The notes under the pieces: generated by a model
Databases searched by the model: none
What the model saw: only the letters and a program-made list of their open reading frames with translations
Told to the model about the DNA's origin: nothing
Part shown: one piece after another, positions 1 to 13,900 of the stretch
How the letters are laid out: every line of letters begins with the position of its first letter
Position numbering within the stretch: the stretch's first letter is position 1
From: Strix aluco
Lineage: Eukaryota > Chordata > Aves > Strigiformes > Strigidae
Direction: 5' to 3'
NCBI RefSeq assembly: GCF_031877795.1
Contig: NC_133948.1
Location: forward strand, 10,648,948 to 10,712,947
DNA: 64,000 bases
Made by a program: the position numbers and the translations under genes

Positions 1-1209
1 CGAATGGTTGTTCCTCCCCTGTACGCTTCATGTGTTATTTTTTTCCCCTTACTTCCCTGTACTGGCCTTAAATTTGACATGGGGCCACCTCACTGGACTT
101 GCCTCTGTGACTGTCTTAACTCTGTTCTGAAACCACATATAGTTCTTGCATCATCCGGGGGTGAGTTCTGCAATGCAAGTACGTGTTCATTTGCTTTTAA
201 TCCTGGCAGAATAAAGGTGCTTCGGTTTCCCAGAGGGTCTTTCTGCAGTTGGTTTAGCCACGAAGCCACTGCTGTATCGCTGCCCTGTAGCTGTGGAGTT
301 TGCTTTCAGATGAGGCTGACAGCCAGAATCCAGCTGCCTGAGTGCTGAGTCTTGTTAATAAAAATCATGTCACGAAGCGCACAGATAGCAAGTCTCGACA
401 GGAATGTGCTCTACGCCTGACCAGGGGAGCTTTCTTACACAAAATGTTCCCTCTTCGGACTAGGGCAGCTGCTCCAGGTGTGAGGGAGAACACAGTGCTG
501 GAGTCCAGCTCCAGTGTTCCCTGCTCTCTCTGAAAGCCCGGACAGAAAGGGGAACAGCGTTGGTTTCGCTCCCCAGCACTTCTGTAAATACAGCTTTCAG
601 ACATGAGTTAGTGAAGGGCTGTCTTCTTACGGCTGCAGATAATGCAAAAACAAGTAGTGGTGTGATTAATAAATCCTCCCCCCTAACAACCTAACTACAA
701 TCTGAAACAAGGCCAAAGTGCCAGTGCTCTCACAAGCAGTCTTTTGATTGGAGAATGTTTTGGTTAAGCGTTCACATGTGGCTCCTACCCCGGGACTTTC
801 CTGCTCTCCTGTCCTCACTGACCAACCCAGGACTGGTGCCAGCACAAGGCCCGAGAGGAGCAAACCCACCTCTTAAAGCACACTCCGACCCGCAAAGGCC
901 AACTCTACCTTCGTCCAAGTGCAGCGAGCGAGCTGTTGTGCCGCTCCTACTGACCGAGGGGTTTTTAGGGTGCTTTTTAGAGCTAGTCCTGGTTTAGGTG
1001 TGCCCGGGGTGTGCTGCCTGCGGCACTGGGTGCTTGCCGCTGTTCAGCGGGGGGAAGGCCGCGTTCCCCGGTCCCTGCGCCTCACGCCTGCTCAGCCGGG
1101 GCTGACATCTCCTCCTTGGACCCACGCCGAGGGTTTTCCCGCAGGTCTATGGCAGCAGGGTAAGAAATCACCATTTTGGTACTAGCGAAGCCCCAGCCGG
1201 GCCCCACCC
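1..1209. other. Intergenic DNA upstream of SLC25A1
   Basis: No coding exon is recognisable here. An AATAAA signal lies at about 354-359 on the plus strand, so the first 370 bases could be the 3' UTR of an upstream plus-strand gene. In human the gene upstream of SLC25A1 is CLTCL1, which would read in this direction, but nothing in these bases identifies it. The open frames present are short and show no recognisable protein family. Confidence 0.4.
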
Positions 1210-1900
1210 GAGTTACGCCCGCTTGTTTATAATTTTTTTTTTTTCTCCCCCCCCTCCCTCCCTACCACACCCCGCCCCAGAAGCCCGTTTTCCGCAGCCC
1301 GGGCCGCGGGATGCTGTCCCCGCCCCGCCCCCCCGAGGATGTGACGCCGCCGGGGCCGCCCCTCCGCGGGCGCGGCCCTGAAATACGGCCCCGGCCGCCG
1401 CCGGGCAGCGCAGGAGCCGCGGTGCAGCGCGGCCATGCCCGCCCCCACCGCGCCCCGCCACCTGGCCGCCGCCGCCCCCGCCGGCAAAGCCAAGCTCACC
1501 CACCCCGGCAAGGCCATCCTGGCAGGTAAGCGACCCCTCCCTCCCCGCCGCGGAGCTCCCCGGCCGCCGCTGCCAGCGTGGGCATCCGTGACCCGCCCCG
1601 GGGGGGGCAGCGCGCTCCCCGCAGGTGTTGCCCTGTCCCTGCCCGCCCCCCCCCCCCCGCCTGCTGCCCGCTCGGGGTCCCCCCGCCCTGCGAGCCCCCC
1701 AGCCCCGGGGCGGCGGCCGGCGGCCAAGCGGGGTTCCCCTTTGGCAGCGGCCGGAGAGTCCCGCAGGCGCACCCCGATCTTGGGCGGCAGCGCTCGGGGG
1801 GGGGCGGGCCGGGGGTCGCAGCGTCGCTGTGGGGCGGTTCCTGCAACCTGTGGCCTTGCGGGTGCCGGGATGCTCGCCACGGTACGGCGGGGTGGGCAGC
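1210..1900 (+). promoter_or_regulatory. CpG-island promoter and 5' UTR of SLC25A1
   Basis: Very GC- and CpG-rich stretch surrounding the first coding exon, preceded by a T-run and C-rich tract at 1229-1262. No TATA box is evident. A TGTGACG element near 1340 resembles a CRE half-site, and GC boxes are frequent. This is the expected architecture for a housekeeping metabolic gene. The transcription start is not defined by the sequence alone. Confidence 0.75.
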
Positions 1901-4900
1901 AGGGGGGGTTTTCCCGTGAGCAGGAGGGAGCTGAGCTGGGGGCGGAGGAGCCGCGGGGGACCCCCTTACGCACCCCTGAAGACGTTAAGGGAGCAGGCAG
2001 AAGCGCTCGGGTCCTCCCAGCTTCAGCCTTGCTTGCACGCTGCTTTGATGCAGCTTCTCTGACGGCTTCGGGGTCCCTCCTTTGTGTCTCAGCATCAGTC
2101 CCCGTGGACTGGGATTTGTTTTCCCGTCCATTCTGACCATTTCCGTGGGATCTAAACAGGCTCTAAGCAGTAACTGCAGAGTTAATGCCCTTCCTTCTGC
2201 TTGTAGCTGGTTTGAGCTTTGAGCTGAATGAAGTCCAAGACAGTCGAAGGGTTGTTAAACTCCTTTGTAGCCGTTCATTAGCTCCCTGGTTTCTCCTGCC
2301 ACTCGCAGGACTTAGAGTCTTCCCTTTGAAATGAGCCATCGTGGTCTCGACATGATTGGCGTGTTTTAGAGCTTTTGTGTTTTCCAGCCAATTCCTCCTC
2401 CTACGATTATGCCTTTGTTCATCTGTCCAACTCTCTGCTCCCCTCCAAGGGCAGAGTTCCAGCCTCGTGCAGCAGGGACCCGGGAGGAGCTGCCTGCCCT
2501 CCGGCTGGGTGCGGGGACCCGAGCCCCTGCTGCTCCGGCTCTGCCGCCGGTGCTGGCCCCTGGCCTCGGTGGTCAGCCTCCCGTCGCGCAGCGCCGGAGA
2601 ACTGCCGGAGAAACGGAGGGAGTGTGCAAAGGGTGACGAAGCCTCCCAGGGTCATGTCGCCTGGAGGGGTCCATGCTGTCACCCGAGCTGCCAGGCCAAG
2701 GGGCTGGGGCATGAGGAGGAGGCAGCTGCAGCCAAACGAGAGGGTTCGAACGAGACCTTCGGTGAGGCCAGACTGCTCCAGAGCTCTGTGCTCTGCAGGG
2801 GTCTTGAGATTTGGGCTGTCACCCCCTCAAAGTGGGTTCTTAGTTCAGGCCTCTTAGTCCCTTTTATTTAGAGGTCTTTTAAATGGGATTTAATCCAAGT
2901 TTAAGATGGGAAAGACAGGCTTTTTGCTCCCCATCCAGCCCTCCCAGTCTTTCCGAACTCACTGCCCATGTGCGCTGTGTCAGGTTAGCGCTGCCTGGGC
3001 CAGGGCATCAGGAGACTTCCGTAGCCTTTGTGTACGTTTGTAATCGGGGATCATCAGCTGTGGATGGCTTATCCACACTGTGAAAGAGGCCGCAGCAGCC
3101 TTGCCTTGCTCTCCCCTGCCAGGAAAGTTGCCGTGGGTGTGTTTGGAAGCTGTTCTGGTGTAAAGGAAGGAGCATGGTGCTTGTGGCCTCTGCCAGGTGT
3201 CAGGTTGGGCAACATAGTGCAAAGCTGCACATGCCCCCGCTTGGAGAAGCCCTTCCGTGTCCATGTGAGGCTGCAGAGGTAGAAGAAGGACCCTATTGAG
3301 ATGCTAGTCCTCTCCTCGCCTGCAGCAAATCATAGTAATTGGTTAATGGGCAGAAGTCCAGCCAAGCCTCTGTGGCATCTAATTGTATTAGAGAACCACA
3401 TAGATGGGAGAACACTGCTGTTAACTCCCTGTGTCCCGGTCTGCTCAGCCCTCCAGCCCCTTGCTGGGGGGATGCAGTGCCGTTTGCGGCTGTTTCTGCT
3501 GACTTCAGGGGGTTTGCTGATGCTCTCAGGGTTTCTCATTTGACATCTGTCTGCACAACAGGGGTGTGTGCTCCAAAGCTCAACCTTCTGAGTAGCTGGA
3601 GGTGCCCAAGATGGACCATTCCAGCTGTGCTGTGCTTCATCAGCCTTGTACTGGCGGAGTTAAATAAGCAGCCGTCATCCCACCCTGGATGCATGTCTGC
3701 TCCCAGACCCTGTGTCTAATTGAGATCCTCTGCCAGGGAGGCACAGTTCCCTCGTGCTGAGCAGGCTGGGTCTGGCTCTTTTCTGAAGAGACACAAGTGA
3801 AGATCTGGCTGCCAAGAGCTCTTCTCCTCCCGTTGTTGCAACAGACAAACTCAGAGTTAAAAATTAATTCGCTAATGGGCTCTTGTTTGTCCAAGCAGTT
3901 GTTGTGTGCCAGGGCAGCGCTTCACCTTGCTGTGACCACGCAGCCTGTGCTGCTGCCGGTGCTGCGGCCGTGTGTGGCCTGAGCGCACGAAGGCAGCTTG
4001 GCCGTCCTGGCTGGTTGGGTGGGTGTCGCTGCCAGGACTTGGTCTTGGGGGTGCTCCATGCAGAATGGACTTCCAGAGGGCAGAGCTGAGTGAGCATGGG
4101 TCCCTGCCACTGTTCAACCCCTACACCCCCTTTGCAAGAGGAAGAGCCCCCCAGGCTCTGAACTGATGGTACAAAGTTGGTTTGGGGGACCTGGCACTGG
4201 ATCAGAAGTAACGTGGCTGTAGGAGAACACTAAGGTTTGGTATAATGTGACTTAGCTTAAACTTTGTTAAAAACTTGTAAACATGCAGGCTTTATGCTCA
4301 CATGGATGTTATCTGTGTCTTTCTAACTCATCTGCTGGCTCAGTTACCTGTTGTAAAGCTCACATAATTTTCTTGGTTTGAGGACCAGCTTGTGTCTCTT
4401 CTGCTGGGAATAACCTGTTAGCAGCCAGACCCTGGAGTCCAGCCGTGTCTCCAGCCTCCCTACAGCCAGCTTTCAGTTTCTGTGCCTTTGTTTCCAAACA
4501 AACCCCTCAGCCCACCGGGTTCCCTCCCACCAGCCTCCTGCAGGGATGGATGGGTGCTGCCAGCTCCCAGCGCAGGGCCGCACTGCGATGGGCAAGCAGG
4601 GAGATTGAAATAAAGGCAGCAAGTGGCAAGATGGGAGCGCTGGCTGCAGAGCTGGTGGAGGCAGTCACCCCTGTGAGGGCTCCTTGCTGGGGTTTTGGGC
4701 ACCGCAGTGCTGTTAAGTCAGCTCAAGCCAGCCTGTGGTGGACTATTCAGAGCCCAGCACAAATGGTCCTTGCCATTTTGCAGGCAAACCCCCGCACCCC
4801 TGCCCTTCTCCTGAGAACTTTACTCCTGGTTAGCAGCAGCTGTTTGATGAAAGGCTTTGTGTGCCCTGCCCAGAGTTAAGTACAGTCTTACTCTGTTTTT

Positions 4901-7900
4901 AGCCAGCTTTGAAGCCTGGGGTCTGCTCCCTCCCACGAGAAGCTCCCAGCTGCCTTGCTCTTCGCATGGTACCTCTGCTCGCCCGGAGGCTGGTTCACAG
5001 TTGCTATTTCTGCCTACACCTAATCCTGCCTGGTCAGGGAGGCAGGACGCCTGGATGCTGTCCTACATGATGCTTGATTTGGAAAGAGCTCACAATGGTC
5101 GTGGCTGCTGCTCTGGTGTCCACTACAAACATTGAGTACTGCTGGAAAATAGCAGCAACATGCACCAAGGTCCCAGGAGGAACATGGGAAGGGGGCAGAG
5201 GGGGTCTGCAGGGAGAAAGAGAAGGGCCTACAGGGTAAGGCATGAAGCACACGTTTAGCAGGGAGCCCAGGATCACATGAGAAACAAAGCACTAATTAGA
5301 GCTTCAGTTTCCTCTTCTTTGTTAATCTCTTGGTACGATCTTTCTTAGGATATGCTGTACCTACAGAGGAGAGGAGTCGAGGACTGGGTGTGAAAGCTGA
5401 GACTTGCTTCTTGCAGAGTAGGACTCCTTTCCCAGAAGTCCCAAGTCCACCTGGGCTTCCAGGGCCATTGCCCTCCTGGGAGGGTGGGAGGGAGGTTGTG
5501 CTGCTGGGAATGGCTGTGGTCCAGCATGCTCCCTTGGCTTTTAGATGGGTGCCGGTGCTCACACCAGAGTAGGGGATGTTCCCCCCTCGATGCTGAGCCG
5601 GGTGGTGGGCTGAACATGGCTGTGGGGGAGGACTGGTGAGCATGGAGGGAACCAGTGTTGCCAGGTCTGCTTGCCCTCGGTGCATCACGCCTGGCTGTGT
5701 TTTCCCCTGGGGTTGCCTCCTCTGGCTGTCATTGTTTAGGGAGTGGGGCAAAAGGAGCACGGTGGCTTTGAGTGCGTTCTTGCCTGCCTGGGAGCCCTCA
5801 TGGACTGCAGCTGCTGCGGAAACCTAGAGCAGCCCCAAGGCTTCTGGTGGGAGGAGGCTGTTGGCCCTAGGACTGGGAAACCACATCGGGATGCCCAGCT
5901 TCTTCGGTCTGAATGAATTCTGTGTGAGCTGGGGGTTAACCCTGGGCTTTGAAATGTGAGTTTCTGAGATTTTCACATGCCTGATGCTCTGCTTGACATT
6001 CTGCAGGCGACCATTTTCTTTGGGTTGACGTAAATGATCAGAAGGAACTATCCGTCTTCCTGGAGACGATGAGCACCACGAGCTGACAGCTCAGGGATGT
6101 TGCAGCATCTCTCATCTCTGATGGCCTTGTGCAGTGCATGCCAACGCACCCTCCCTGCTCCTGCCTCGGCGGAGGTGACCCTGTGCTTGTGCCCTGAGGT
6201 CTCACATCACCTCCTGACAGCAGGGGTTGATTTTTAGACATCTCCTCTCTCTGCCTGCGCTCCAGTGCCTGATACATCGTTGTTCCCCTGTGCTGGTGGC
6301 CAGGGGACCAGAGCCTGTCCCTGAGGAAGCCTCAGTCCTGGCAGCGGCTCCCTCATACAGCTACGGGGCTGTGCTGGGGGAGGTGTCTGACAGCCCTGGG
6401 CTGCAATGTCGGCTCCCTGTTGCCTGTCTTTAGAAAAGATTTTTGGATACTTAAGGAGCAGGTGTCGGAAGCAGTATGGTGGGTTGGCCAGGAGCCAGCA
6501 CACAGCAGTGGAAGCAGGGCCTCAGGGTGTGCAGGGCAGTGGGGAGAAGGTGAGTTGAGCTGGGATGGGGGACTTGGCAGTCCCCAAAGGTGAAGTCATC
6601 ACCGAAGGCAGATGATGCTGTGACTGCGAGCAAAGGGAAGTGGCTTTTGTCGTCATACTCATAGCCAAGGAGTTTAAAATATAATAATGATTTAGTGCAA
6701 TATTGACCCATTGAGAAGTAAGCGCAGAGGCGATGAATGAGCGGGTTGTGAAAGGGTGGCCTGTTGAAACAGGACAGTTCCAGTAAGATTAGGGACAAAT
6801 TACTCCATCCCATCCCCAGCATTATCTGCAGTGCTGTTTGCACGGGGCTGTTTATCCACCCGATGGCACAGGGTACAGAGAGGTGCGTTTCATGTTTGTC
6901 GTTCTGTGTATCTCCGGTGGGGTTCAGACTTTTGCCAGCCTGGCCGTAGCACACTCCTGTGACGAAAGCGGCCGTGTGCGTATTTACCGATGGATATGCT
7001 GAACCCCCGTGTCCCCCACCGGCCTTGCCCCTATCAGATAGGAGACTGTCCAAGGGCCCTAGCCCCAGGGCAGGGGATGGATGCTCTCTGAGATGGGCTG
7101 ACCTGTTGCAAGACGTGTTTTTTCCCTTCTAACTGACACACAGGTAATCTTTTAGCAGTCTGGTTTGGGGGAAGTGGCCTTCCCTGATCTCAGCGCCGTG
7201 TAAGACCCTTTCCCACAGAACAGTCCACGTGGTGGTTTTCCCCAAGGATGGGGCTGTGGATGGGTGGTGAAGGGCTGTGCACGGCAGGAGGAGGTGCCCA
7301 GGTGAGGACTGCAGCGCCAGCCTTGCTGACAGCCAGCCCTCTGGCCTTTCGGCCCTGCTGACAGCCAGCTCTTTCTCTGAGAGTGCTGTCCCCAGCAAGG
7401 TGCCTGCCTGCTCCTGAGCCAGGCTCTGCCTCTGAGCCCATTTCACAAGATGGCCCGTGGTGGGATGATGCGGAGAGGGTGGGGCTTGTTAAACTCGTTT
7501 CACCACTGTGGTCATGGTAGGATTTCTCCACCACTGCCTTTAGCTGGGTTATGTTAATATGTGGCTCAAGAGCAGCATGGATGGCTGCCAAGGAGGGGTC
7601 GATCCCGCAGCGGCAGGGAGCAGGCAGAGAGACCTGGGCTGCAGAGAACCGTCATGAGCTGGTATTTCTACCTCCTTGATTTGTAGCACCCTGCTGGTCT
7701 TTGATTATTTTTATTTTTTTGTTTTTTATTTCCCCAGCTCTGAAAAGTATCTTGGCTAACAGGGAAGGGCACCAAGTCCCCTCATGAGGGTAGGAACTGT
7801 AAGCACAGCATTCAGGAGGTGGGCAGAATTGCTGGCTGTGCCCACAGCGTGTGACCCGTGTCACGTCTCGGCTGCTCAGCTCACCCTGTACACCCGCACC

Positions 7901-10900
7901 TTCTGCAAGTGGGCTGGGTGCCTTCCAAAAAGGGGGGAGTGTGGGGGTCAGCTTTCACTGGTGCTCTGGAGAGGAGCTGGAAGCCTGTTTGTGCCTTCCC
8001 TCCATCCTGAGCCACACAGCCTGCAGGAAGGGCAAGCTTCAGACATGGATCCTGTGGGAGCTCTGCTGCTTTGCTTCCAGGCCCTTAGGAATAACTGCCT
8101 CTGTCCTGAAAGGATCCTGCCAAATCTGAAGTTAAAAGGAGCTTTTTGTATGGAAATCAAGTGCTTGTGTATCTGCATCTGAAATTACCCCTAAAATGGA
8201 GAGGCTGAAATTGCTCTCCAGGTGCTCACTTCTCATCAGAGCTGCACAGAGCCCTGCTGCTCTGTCAGCAGGAGCAGGATGTTTTTGCAGGCGCAGCCAC
8301 TTGCAGGAGTGGAAGAGGGCCAGTGCCACCTCCTGCCCCTCTGTGGCTCCTGAGCAAGGTAGTGAGTGCTCTGCTTGCTGGGGCACTTGCCCCTCTGGGT
8401 AGGGGTTTGCAGGGGCTGGCAGTGCCAACCCCAACTGTGCAGCCTTGGTTTGTGTCAGCCTCCGATGTTCTACTCGTCTTCCCCATCACGGCTGCATCCT
8501 CCTGCCCTTGGCACCCACTGGGTGCTGGAGGTGGGGTCCCTGGGATGGGCTGGTCAGGGGGTGGCTGGTGGTGTCCCCAGAAGCTGCTCACTAATGGGGT
8601 TTGAGGTCATTGACTGAACCTGAGGGCGCTGCGTGAGTGTTGCAGGGGCAGCACCCTCCTGCTGTCCCCCAAACCCCTCTCCTTTCTGCCAACTCTCCCC
8701 AGCCATGTCCCCGAATAACTCTGCTGGCCCCTCCACAGAGGAGAGCTGAACTTTTTCTGGGAAAATCATGCCAAGTGGCTGACAAACAGGTATTTTTCCC
8801 TTCTTTCCCTTCCCTGCTGGGCCTGCGAGGTCAGGATTGCTGGCAGGCGGGCGCTTGCAGGCACGCTGCAGGCAGGGAGCCATTCCTAACACCGGGCGTG
8901 GGATCCCCCCCGCCCGAGGGACCTTCTCTGGGCCGGGCAGAGCGACCTTCCCTGAAGGACGTCCTCTCTCCTCTGCCTCTGCTGCATCCAGCTAATAGCC
9001 AAAAGCCTTGGCTCGGCCTCCGGGCTGCCCCACTTGCTCTTTCACCTCCTGAGTGCTGGCTGTGGGCTGTTCCTGCTGACTCCGCAGTGTTGCAATAGCT
9101 GAAGCTGCTGGTTAAAGTCCGGGTAAACAGGTTGCAAAGCACTCGACAGCCCTGTCGAGGGAGAGGGGCTGAAAGAGGCTGCTGCTCATGGGCAGTAGGG
9201 TGATTTATTTGCATAGAATAAGGTTCCTGGTGGAATAAAACAGCATGGGGAGAGGACACTTGACCTCTGATGGGTCTCACTTCCAGGGAGGGAAGGGGTT
9301 AAAATTGCCCCAAGTCATGGAGTTCGTCTGGAGTCCCTGCCTTCTGTGGAGCACCTTCCCGTGGGATTTGGGGCCAGAGCAACACCAGGGGGCAGGGAGG
9401 GGACCTGGCAGCGCTGGCAGCACATGTCCCAGAGCAGGGCCAGGGAGAAGATCCTCCTCTGGGTGCATTTCCCTGAACAGGCCTGTTTACCTGCCCTGTA
9501 ATTTGCCTGTGCGGAGCTGCCAAAGGGGTGTCGGAGTCTGTCCTGGCTGTGCAGCAGCAGGGCAGCCTTCGGGCAGGGTCCCCTCCCCTCCCCTGTCCCC
9601 CGTGAGTGGTGATGGAGGCAGTCAGGGGGCCAGCGTCCAGCCATGTCCCTGCCACTCTGCTCGGGCCCTGGGGTGTCCCCTGCCACAGACGGGGCCATGT
9701 GTGTGTGCTGCAGCGGGCCAGGGTGGCTCTGGGCTGGGGACACCTTTTGCATTCAGCTTGTGGTTTGCTGTGGGGAGCCAGCGTGGGTGCCCTGTTCCTC
9801 CTTAGCTCAGGTGGCTCCATGCCCCAGAGGCTGCTGGTTCCCAGGAACAGCACGCTGTACCTTTGCCAGGACACTCACAGGCTCCTGTGGATGCAGTTTT
9901 GCCCATGGGATGCTGGGCAGAGCCTCTCTGCCTCCCCAGCATGGACAAATGCCCTTAATCCTGGCAGCTGCTGAGGCTGTGGGCAGGTTGCAGGAGGCGC
10001 AGCATCCCTTCCTGTGCCATTTGGTGTGGCTGCCATAACTGAGGTGCTGGTTGCCCTGGACTGGTGCTTGTCCCGGGTGTTTCCCTGCTGTCTGGCTCCT
10101 GGAGGTGCTGGAGCAGCCACTGGTGCTGGGGGACTGAGAGGGAACAGATGTTTACAGCTCTTAAAATGTCCAGCACTTTAGGTCTGCAGTGTAGGAGGGA
10201 GGGAAGTGGCCTTGGCAGCACCTGGGGTGTTTGTGTGGCTGCGTTGGCAGTGGGGCTGGTGGCACAGTGGTGTGTAGCAGCACAGAGAGGTGCCAGCTGG
10301 TACTCAGCTTTTCGGGGACCATTGCACCCAGCTGGAGGACACCGCTTCTCATCACATTGTTCGCCAGGGACCCCCCAGCTTTTCCCACAGGAGCTGTTTG
10401 ACTTTGCAGGAGTAATTATAGTGCTTGGCAAGCCCCCAGCTCCCGCTGCTGTGGGACCTGCAGTGTCTGCCATGTCTGCTGGACATGCCGAGGACGGGAC
10501 ACGGTTGAGGGGAGCAGCAGGATTGCTCTGGGGACCCTGGGGATGGTGGCTGTCTTCCTGTGGTGTAGCAGAGGAGCGGCGGTGGCTGGCCGCAGTGGCG
10601 TGAGCTGGCCTCGCTGCGGCTGCCACGGCTTCCTCCCACGCCGCCAAAGCACAGGGTGCTGCGGAGGCGTAAAGGCTGGCCGCAGTCACCCATCGCTGCC
10701 TCCTGGGAGGTGCCTGCCTGGCCCGTGCTGAGCAGCCACAGCCCCTCCTGGGAACACAGCAGGAAACAAGGGGCCTTTGTCTGCTGCTGTGGAGCCGAGC
10801 TGGCCTCGTGCCCTGTCCCCAGTGCTCCATGGGGCCAGGATGCTGCCAGGCTGGGCTGGCAAGTCCTGCCCTGGGGCTGGGGGACCAGCGCTCAGTGCCA

Positions 10901-13900
10901 TGGCATCCCCACCCCGCCATGTCTGCAGGAGGAGGGGGTTACTCTTGGAGCGTGGAGCTGGGCTTTCCTGTCATCTCGGCTGTGCTGAGTGCTGGCACCG
11001 AGGAGCGCAGCCCACTGCTGCTTGTGCCTGGGGGAAAACCCAGGATAAGGCTGTTTTAAGGTGGGTGCTGCCCAGCTGCTGGAGGGAGTACAGTGAGGCT
11101 GCTTTCCTTTCCCTCCAGAAGGACACCCCTCTCTCTTCACTGAGAGAAGGTAGCGGTGCCCTGGGGGATGCCAGCCTGCCCCCCAGGACATCCCTGTGCT
11201 GGGTGAGCGGCTTTGCCAGGGGCGCTCTGCGGGAGGGAGCTGGAGGCAGCACCAGAGAAACTAAGGTTCTCTCTTGTAAATCTGGAGAGACTGTACAGAA
11301 GAAATTAAGACTATATGAGAAACTCTGCTGTCCAAGGAGTTGGGGCTGGCTGGTGCTGTCACAGGGAGCAGCCATGGCCTGGCTCCCCGTCCCATGGGCT
11401 GCCGTGTCCCCTATCAGTGTCCCCTTGCAGAGTACTTTGGAGGGTGCTGATAAGCAGAGCTGTGCTCCGCTGCGTGGCATCAGGTCTGTACTTGATCGCA
11501 GAGCAGGATAACCCACCACTGCCCCCAGCCCCTGTGCTGGCCCTTCCTCCCTGGGCCGTGGCAGAGCCGTGCCGGGGGTGGCTGTGGCGGGAGCCGCAGT
11601 GCTGCTGTCACACTGAGAGCGTGGCTGGACTGCAGGGGCTGGTGCAGGTGGTGTGGGAGACTGAAAGCTGCAGCCGACCTGGCCCCGCACCGGGCCATGT
11701 CCTGCGGCCTGGGGCCCGAGTCGCCCTCCCTGGGCAAGGAGCCAGGAGGCCCTCGAGGGCTGCTCTGGTGGGTGCCCAGCCCCAGCGGCAGCATCCTGGG
11801 GCTCCCCAGCATTGCACCGTGTAAAGCTGCTGCTCAGGGGCTTTGCCCCAGTGTTGGCTCGTGCCCTGGCCTGGGCTGCAGCGGGGTTTGCTCCTGCGAG
11901 GCCTGGGGGAGCTTGGCTGGGCCCCGTGCTTCCTCTTTGCACCGGCACAAAGAGCTCCCGCTGCTCGGCAGGACCCGGCTGTGCTTTGATGCAAGGAAAC
12001 GAGCTGGGCGGTTGTTAGCCGGCCGGAGAGAGCCCAGCTCCTGGGGACCCCCAGCCCAGCCGGGGTTGGTTCTGCTGCCCCGAGGCAGCTCGCAGCAGGG
12101 CCGGCTGCAAGTGCTTCGAGCGAGCCAACGGGAGCCCAACCACCGAGAGCTGGTGCCACTTGTTGCTGTGGTGCTGGCGTGTCCCCTGGCTGTGGTGGGA
12201 AAGGCTTCAGCCAGTGTAATCAGTGCCCAGCAGCCACCGCTGCGTGAGCCTGGGGCGGCCAGACAGGCTTGATGATAATTGCGCTTCCGCGCTGGCATGG
12301 CTCAGTCTGCAAATGGGCTCCTGCCGGCGCTGGATGAGTGGTGCTGGGCCTCGTGCAGCACCGTTGGGCTCCGTCGGGTTTATAAACCCCCATGCTGGCA
12401 GCTCACGTATGGGGTGCGGGGCTGTGGAGGGGAGAGGTGCCTTTGAAGGGGAAACAGCAGCCATGGGTGTGGTGTTTTGCCCGGTTTTCCCACCCCTTTG
12501 GCCGATCCCCTTGCCAGCTCTTGCCATGACCAGGTGGTGATGCCTCTGCTGGGTGCCGGGTTGGCACAGAGCCCAGCTGCCATGTGAAGTCCCCGGGGGT
12601 TTGTTGAGGACAGGGACACGGTGTCCCAGCCCAGACCCGGCTGCCAGAGGTCTCGGGTTCAGCTGTCTTGAAGCCAGCAGCAGCCACTTGGCGCTGGATG
12701 GGCACGGTGCTGCTCCAGGCTCCAGCATCCCCTCCTCTCCCACCCAGGTGGCCTGGCCGGAGGGATCGAGATCTGCATCACATTCCCCACCGAGTATGTG
12801 AAGACGCAGCTGCAGCTGGACGAGAAGGCAAACCCTCCCCGCTACAAGGGCATCGGTGAGCGCGCACCCAGTGCCCTGCACCAACCCACCGGCTGGATCT
12901 GGAGGCTCCTGCGGAGCCTGGTTGGAGCTGGGGGGGTGAGCGGGGTTTGGTGGGGTGGGCAGTGGGGGTGACACAGTGGCCCTCGGTGTGGCGGGTAACG
13001 GTGGCACCGCTGTGCTCTGCCGCAGGGGACTGCGTGAAGCAGACTGTCCGCGACCATGGCATTCGGGGGCTGTACCGAGGGCTCAGCTCGCTGGTGTACG
13101 GCTCCATCCCCAAAGCTGCCGTCAGGTAGGTGTCCCCCATGGCATGGGGTGAGTTGGGGGGGACCTCAGACAGCAGCAAACAGTGGGGTGGGTTTGTCCT
13201 TGGTGTCCCCAGCGGCACTTTGCCAAAGCTGGGTGCTTTCTCAGATGGAGAGGGTCCTCTTGCGTGGCTGCTCCCAGGGACCGACCCAGAGCATGGGGTG
13301 CAGCCCCGCGGCCGGGCGCTTGGGGGTTGGCACGGTGGCTCCTTTGCAGGTTCGGGATGTTCGAGTTCCTCAGCAACCAGATGAGAGATGAGAAGGGGCG
13401 GCTGGACAGCACACGGGGCCTCATCTGTGGGCTGGGCGCTGGTGTGGCCGAGGCCGTGGTGGTGGTCTGCCCCATGGAGACCATAAAGGTGGGTGGGAAG
13501 CAGCCACCAGTGTCCCCCTGCCCCAGCACCCCTCCCTGGGCCAGGTTGGGAGGGGGCGAGAGCCAGGGATGCCCAGCTTTCAGGGACCTGAGGGCTGGTG
13601 GGTTTGCTCGGGCTGGTTTTGTAGGGGAAGAGCTGATGCTGGAAAGCCCCATGGATAGGTCAGGTCTGGTGGCTGTGGATCCTTCCCTGCTCCAGGGAGG
13701 ACCCCCCCACCCAGGAGCCATCCTGTCACCCATTTTAGCACTGTAAAACCCATGCGGATCGCTTGCAGGGGCGGTTTCCCAGGTTTTCCTCTGCAAAATA
13801 CACTGCTGGCTGTGGGCGCAGGCTTCCCCCATGGTCTCACCCAGTGTTGCCTGGTCACGTGGGTCAGCTCTGATCTCGGGGCCATCCCTGGAGCAAGGCG

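Noticed and set aside
1227-2136. Long open frames on both strands around 1227-2136
   Set aside because: They arise from CpG-island composition. Only 1435-1525 is coding, ending at a clear GTAAG donor.
9955-10920. 321-residue minus-strand open frame in SLC25A1 intron 1
   Set aside because: Composition-driven frame rich in Pro, Ala, Ser and His, without motifs or splice structure.
10971-11948. 325-residue minus-strand open frame in SLC25A1 intron 1
   Set aside because: Same compositional bias, and no recognisable domain or upstream promoter.
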